Shown here in pieces: positions 52,132 through 52,338 of a stretch of 52,338 nt of DNA; the stretch's first letter is position 1; every line of letters begins with the position of its first letter. The position numbers and the translations under genes were made by a program. The notes under the pieces are model-generated. The model was not told where the DNA came from and searched no databases. It saw only the letters and a program-made list of their open reading frames with translations. Location of the stretch: assembly GCA_002429385.1 (NCBI GenBank), contig DIZL01000009.1:1-52338 (forward strand). Direction: 5' to 3'. Source of the stretch: Prolixibacteraceae bacterium UBA6029. Lineage in GTDB: Bacteria > Bacteroidota > Bacteroidia > Bacteroidales > Prolixibacteraceae.

Positions 52132-52338
52132 AGACATTATTATTTATTCCTCCAAATGAATTCAGGTATTTTTTCATCCGAAGAAAAGATTTGTTCAATT
52201 ACAAATCAAATGGAGCACGATTACCGAGATTTCCCTGTTCGGTGAAGAGCAACAGGAGACACGAGTGCAAATCCGGTTCATACCCCTTCTTCCTTGACTC
52301 TTGCCAGGGGTCTGCCAGCTATCCGCCTCGTATCCGGG
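52132..52338. other. Window end with a base-composition shift
   Basis: No gene can be assigned. From about 52225 the sequence becomes clearly more GC-rich than the preceding AT-rich stretch. It contains a small hairpin (CCTGTT 52231-52236 with AACAGG 52248-52253, approximate). On the minus strand one frame is open from the window edge for about 49 codons. This may be the edge of another gene or of a mobile element. Confidence 0.3.

Noticed and set aside
1..52338. tRNA, rRNA or riboswitch genes
   Set aside because: I looked for cloverleaf ends, rRNA landmarks and common riboswitch cores by eye and saw none; an automated covariance-model search would be decisive.

Overview
The window is bacterial chromosome from the phylum Bacteroidota, probably a Bacteroidales/Marinilabiliales-type organism (the order is inference). 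Three things point there: a type IX secretion/gliding cluster, promoters of the TTTG-N20-TAnnTTTG type instead of sigma70 boxes, and many short lipoprotein signals (xSSC, xTSC, xGSC) with almost no Shine-Dalgarno sequences. No rRNA, tRNA, CRISPR array or complete insertion sequence was recognised.

Region 1 (1-7.7 kb) holds tatA, a class A penicillin-binding protein, topA and an arginase-fold protein that has lost half of its metal ligands. Region 2 (7.8-23.8 kb) is a dense type IX secretion locus: porP/sprF, gldK, gldL, gldM and gldN as one operon ending in a strong terminator; a second, closely related gldK; then porX (response regulator fused to a PglZ domain) and porW/sprE on the other strand. 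manC and an mlaE-mlaF pair lie between these two groups. The locus therefore combines the outer-membrane ring, the GldLM motor, the PorN/GldN partner, the outer-membrane lipoprotein PorW and the cytoplasmic regulator PorX.

Region 3 (24-38.2 kb) is mostly metabolic and envelope functions: a patatin phospholipase with a coiled-coil lipoprotein, dihydroorotase, a dolichol-phosphate-mannose-synthase-like glycosyltransferase, a beta-propeller/phosphoesterase protein, a TonB-dependent receptor, a SatP-type acetate transporter, a peroxiredoxin with a textbook promoter, and a Tat-exported Gfo/Idh/MocA oxidoreductase.

Region 4 (38.3-46.5 kb) is an AT-rich accessory block lying exactly between two paralogous Tat-exported Gfo/Idh/MocA genes. 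It contains a possible two-gene toxin-antitoxin-like cassette (DUF2441/ADP-ribosyltransferase-like) and small hypothetical genes. It also contains the best candidate for an undescribed system: four tightly packed genes for secreted proteins (one DUF6175-like, one with an internal duplication, one with a C-terminal Lcl/DUF1566 domain), divergent from an HTH-type regulator and a transmembrane Ser/Thr kinase. A 4 x 9-bp repeat array sits in the shared promoter region.

Region 5 (46.7-52.3 kb) holds the second Gfo/Idh/MocA gene, an LTA-synthase-family phosphotransferase, an overlapping antitoxin/PIN-toxin pair and a small membrane/XRE-regulator operon. Four TAACC sites spaced exactly 21 bp apart precede that operon. 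Intergenic DNA is rich in short tandem arrays of 9, 11 and 21 bp and in perfect inverted repeats, listed separately.
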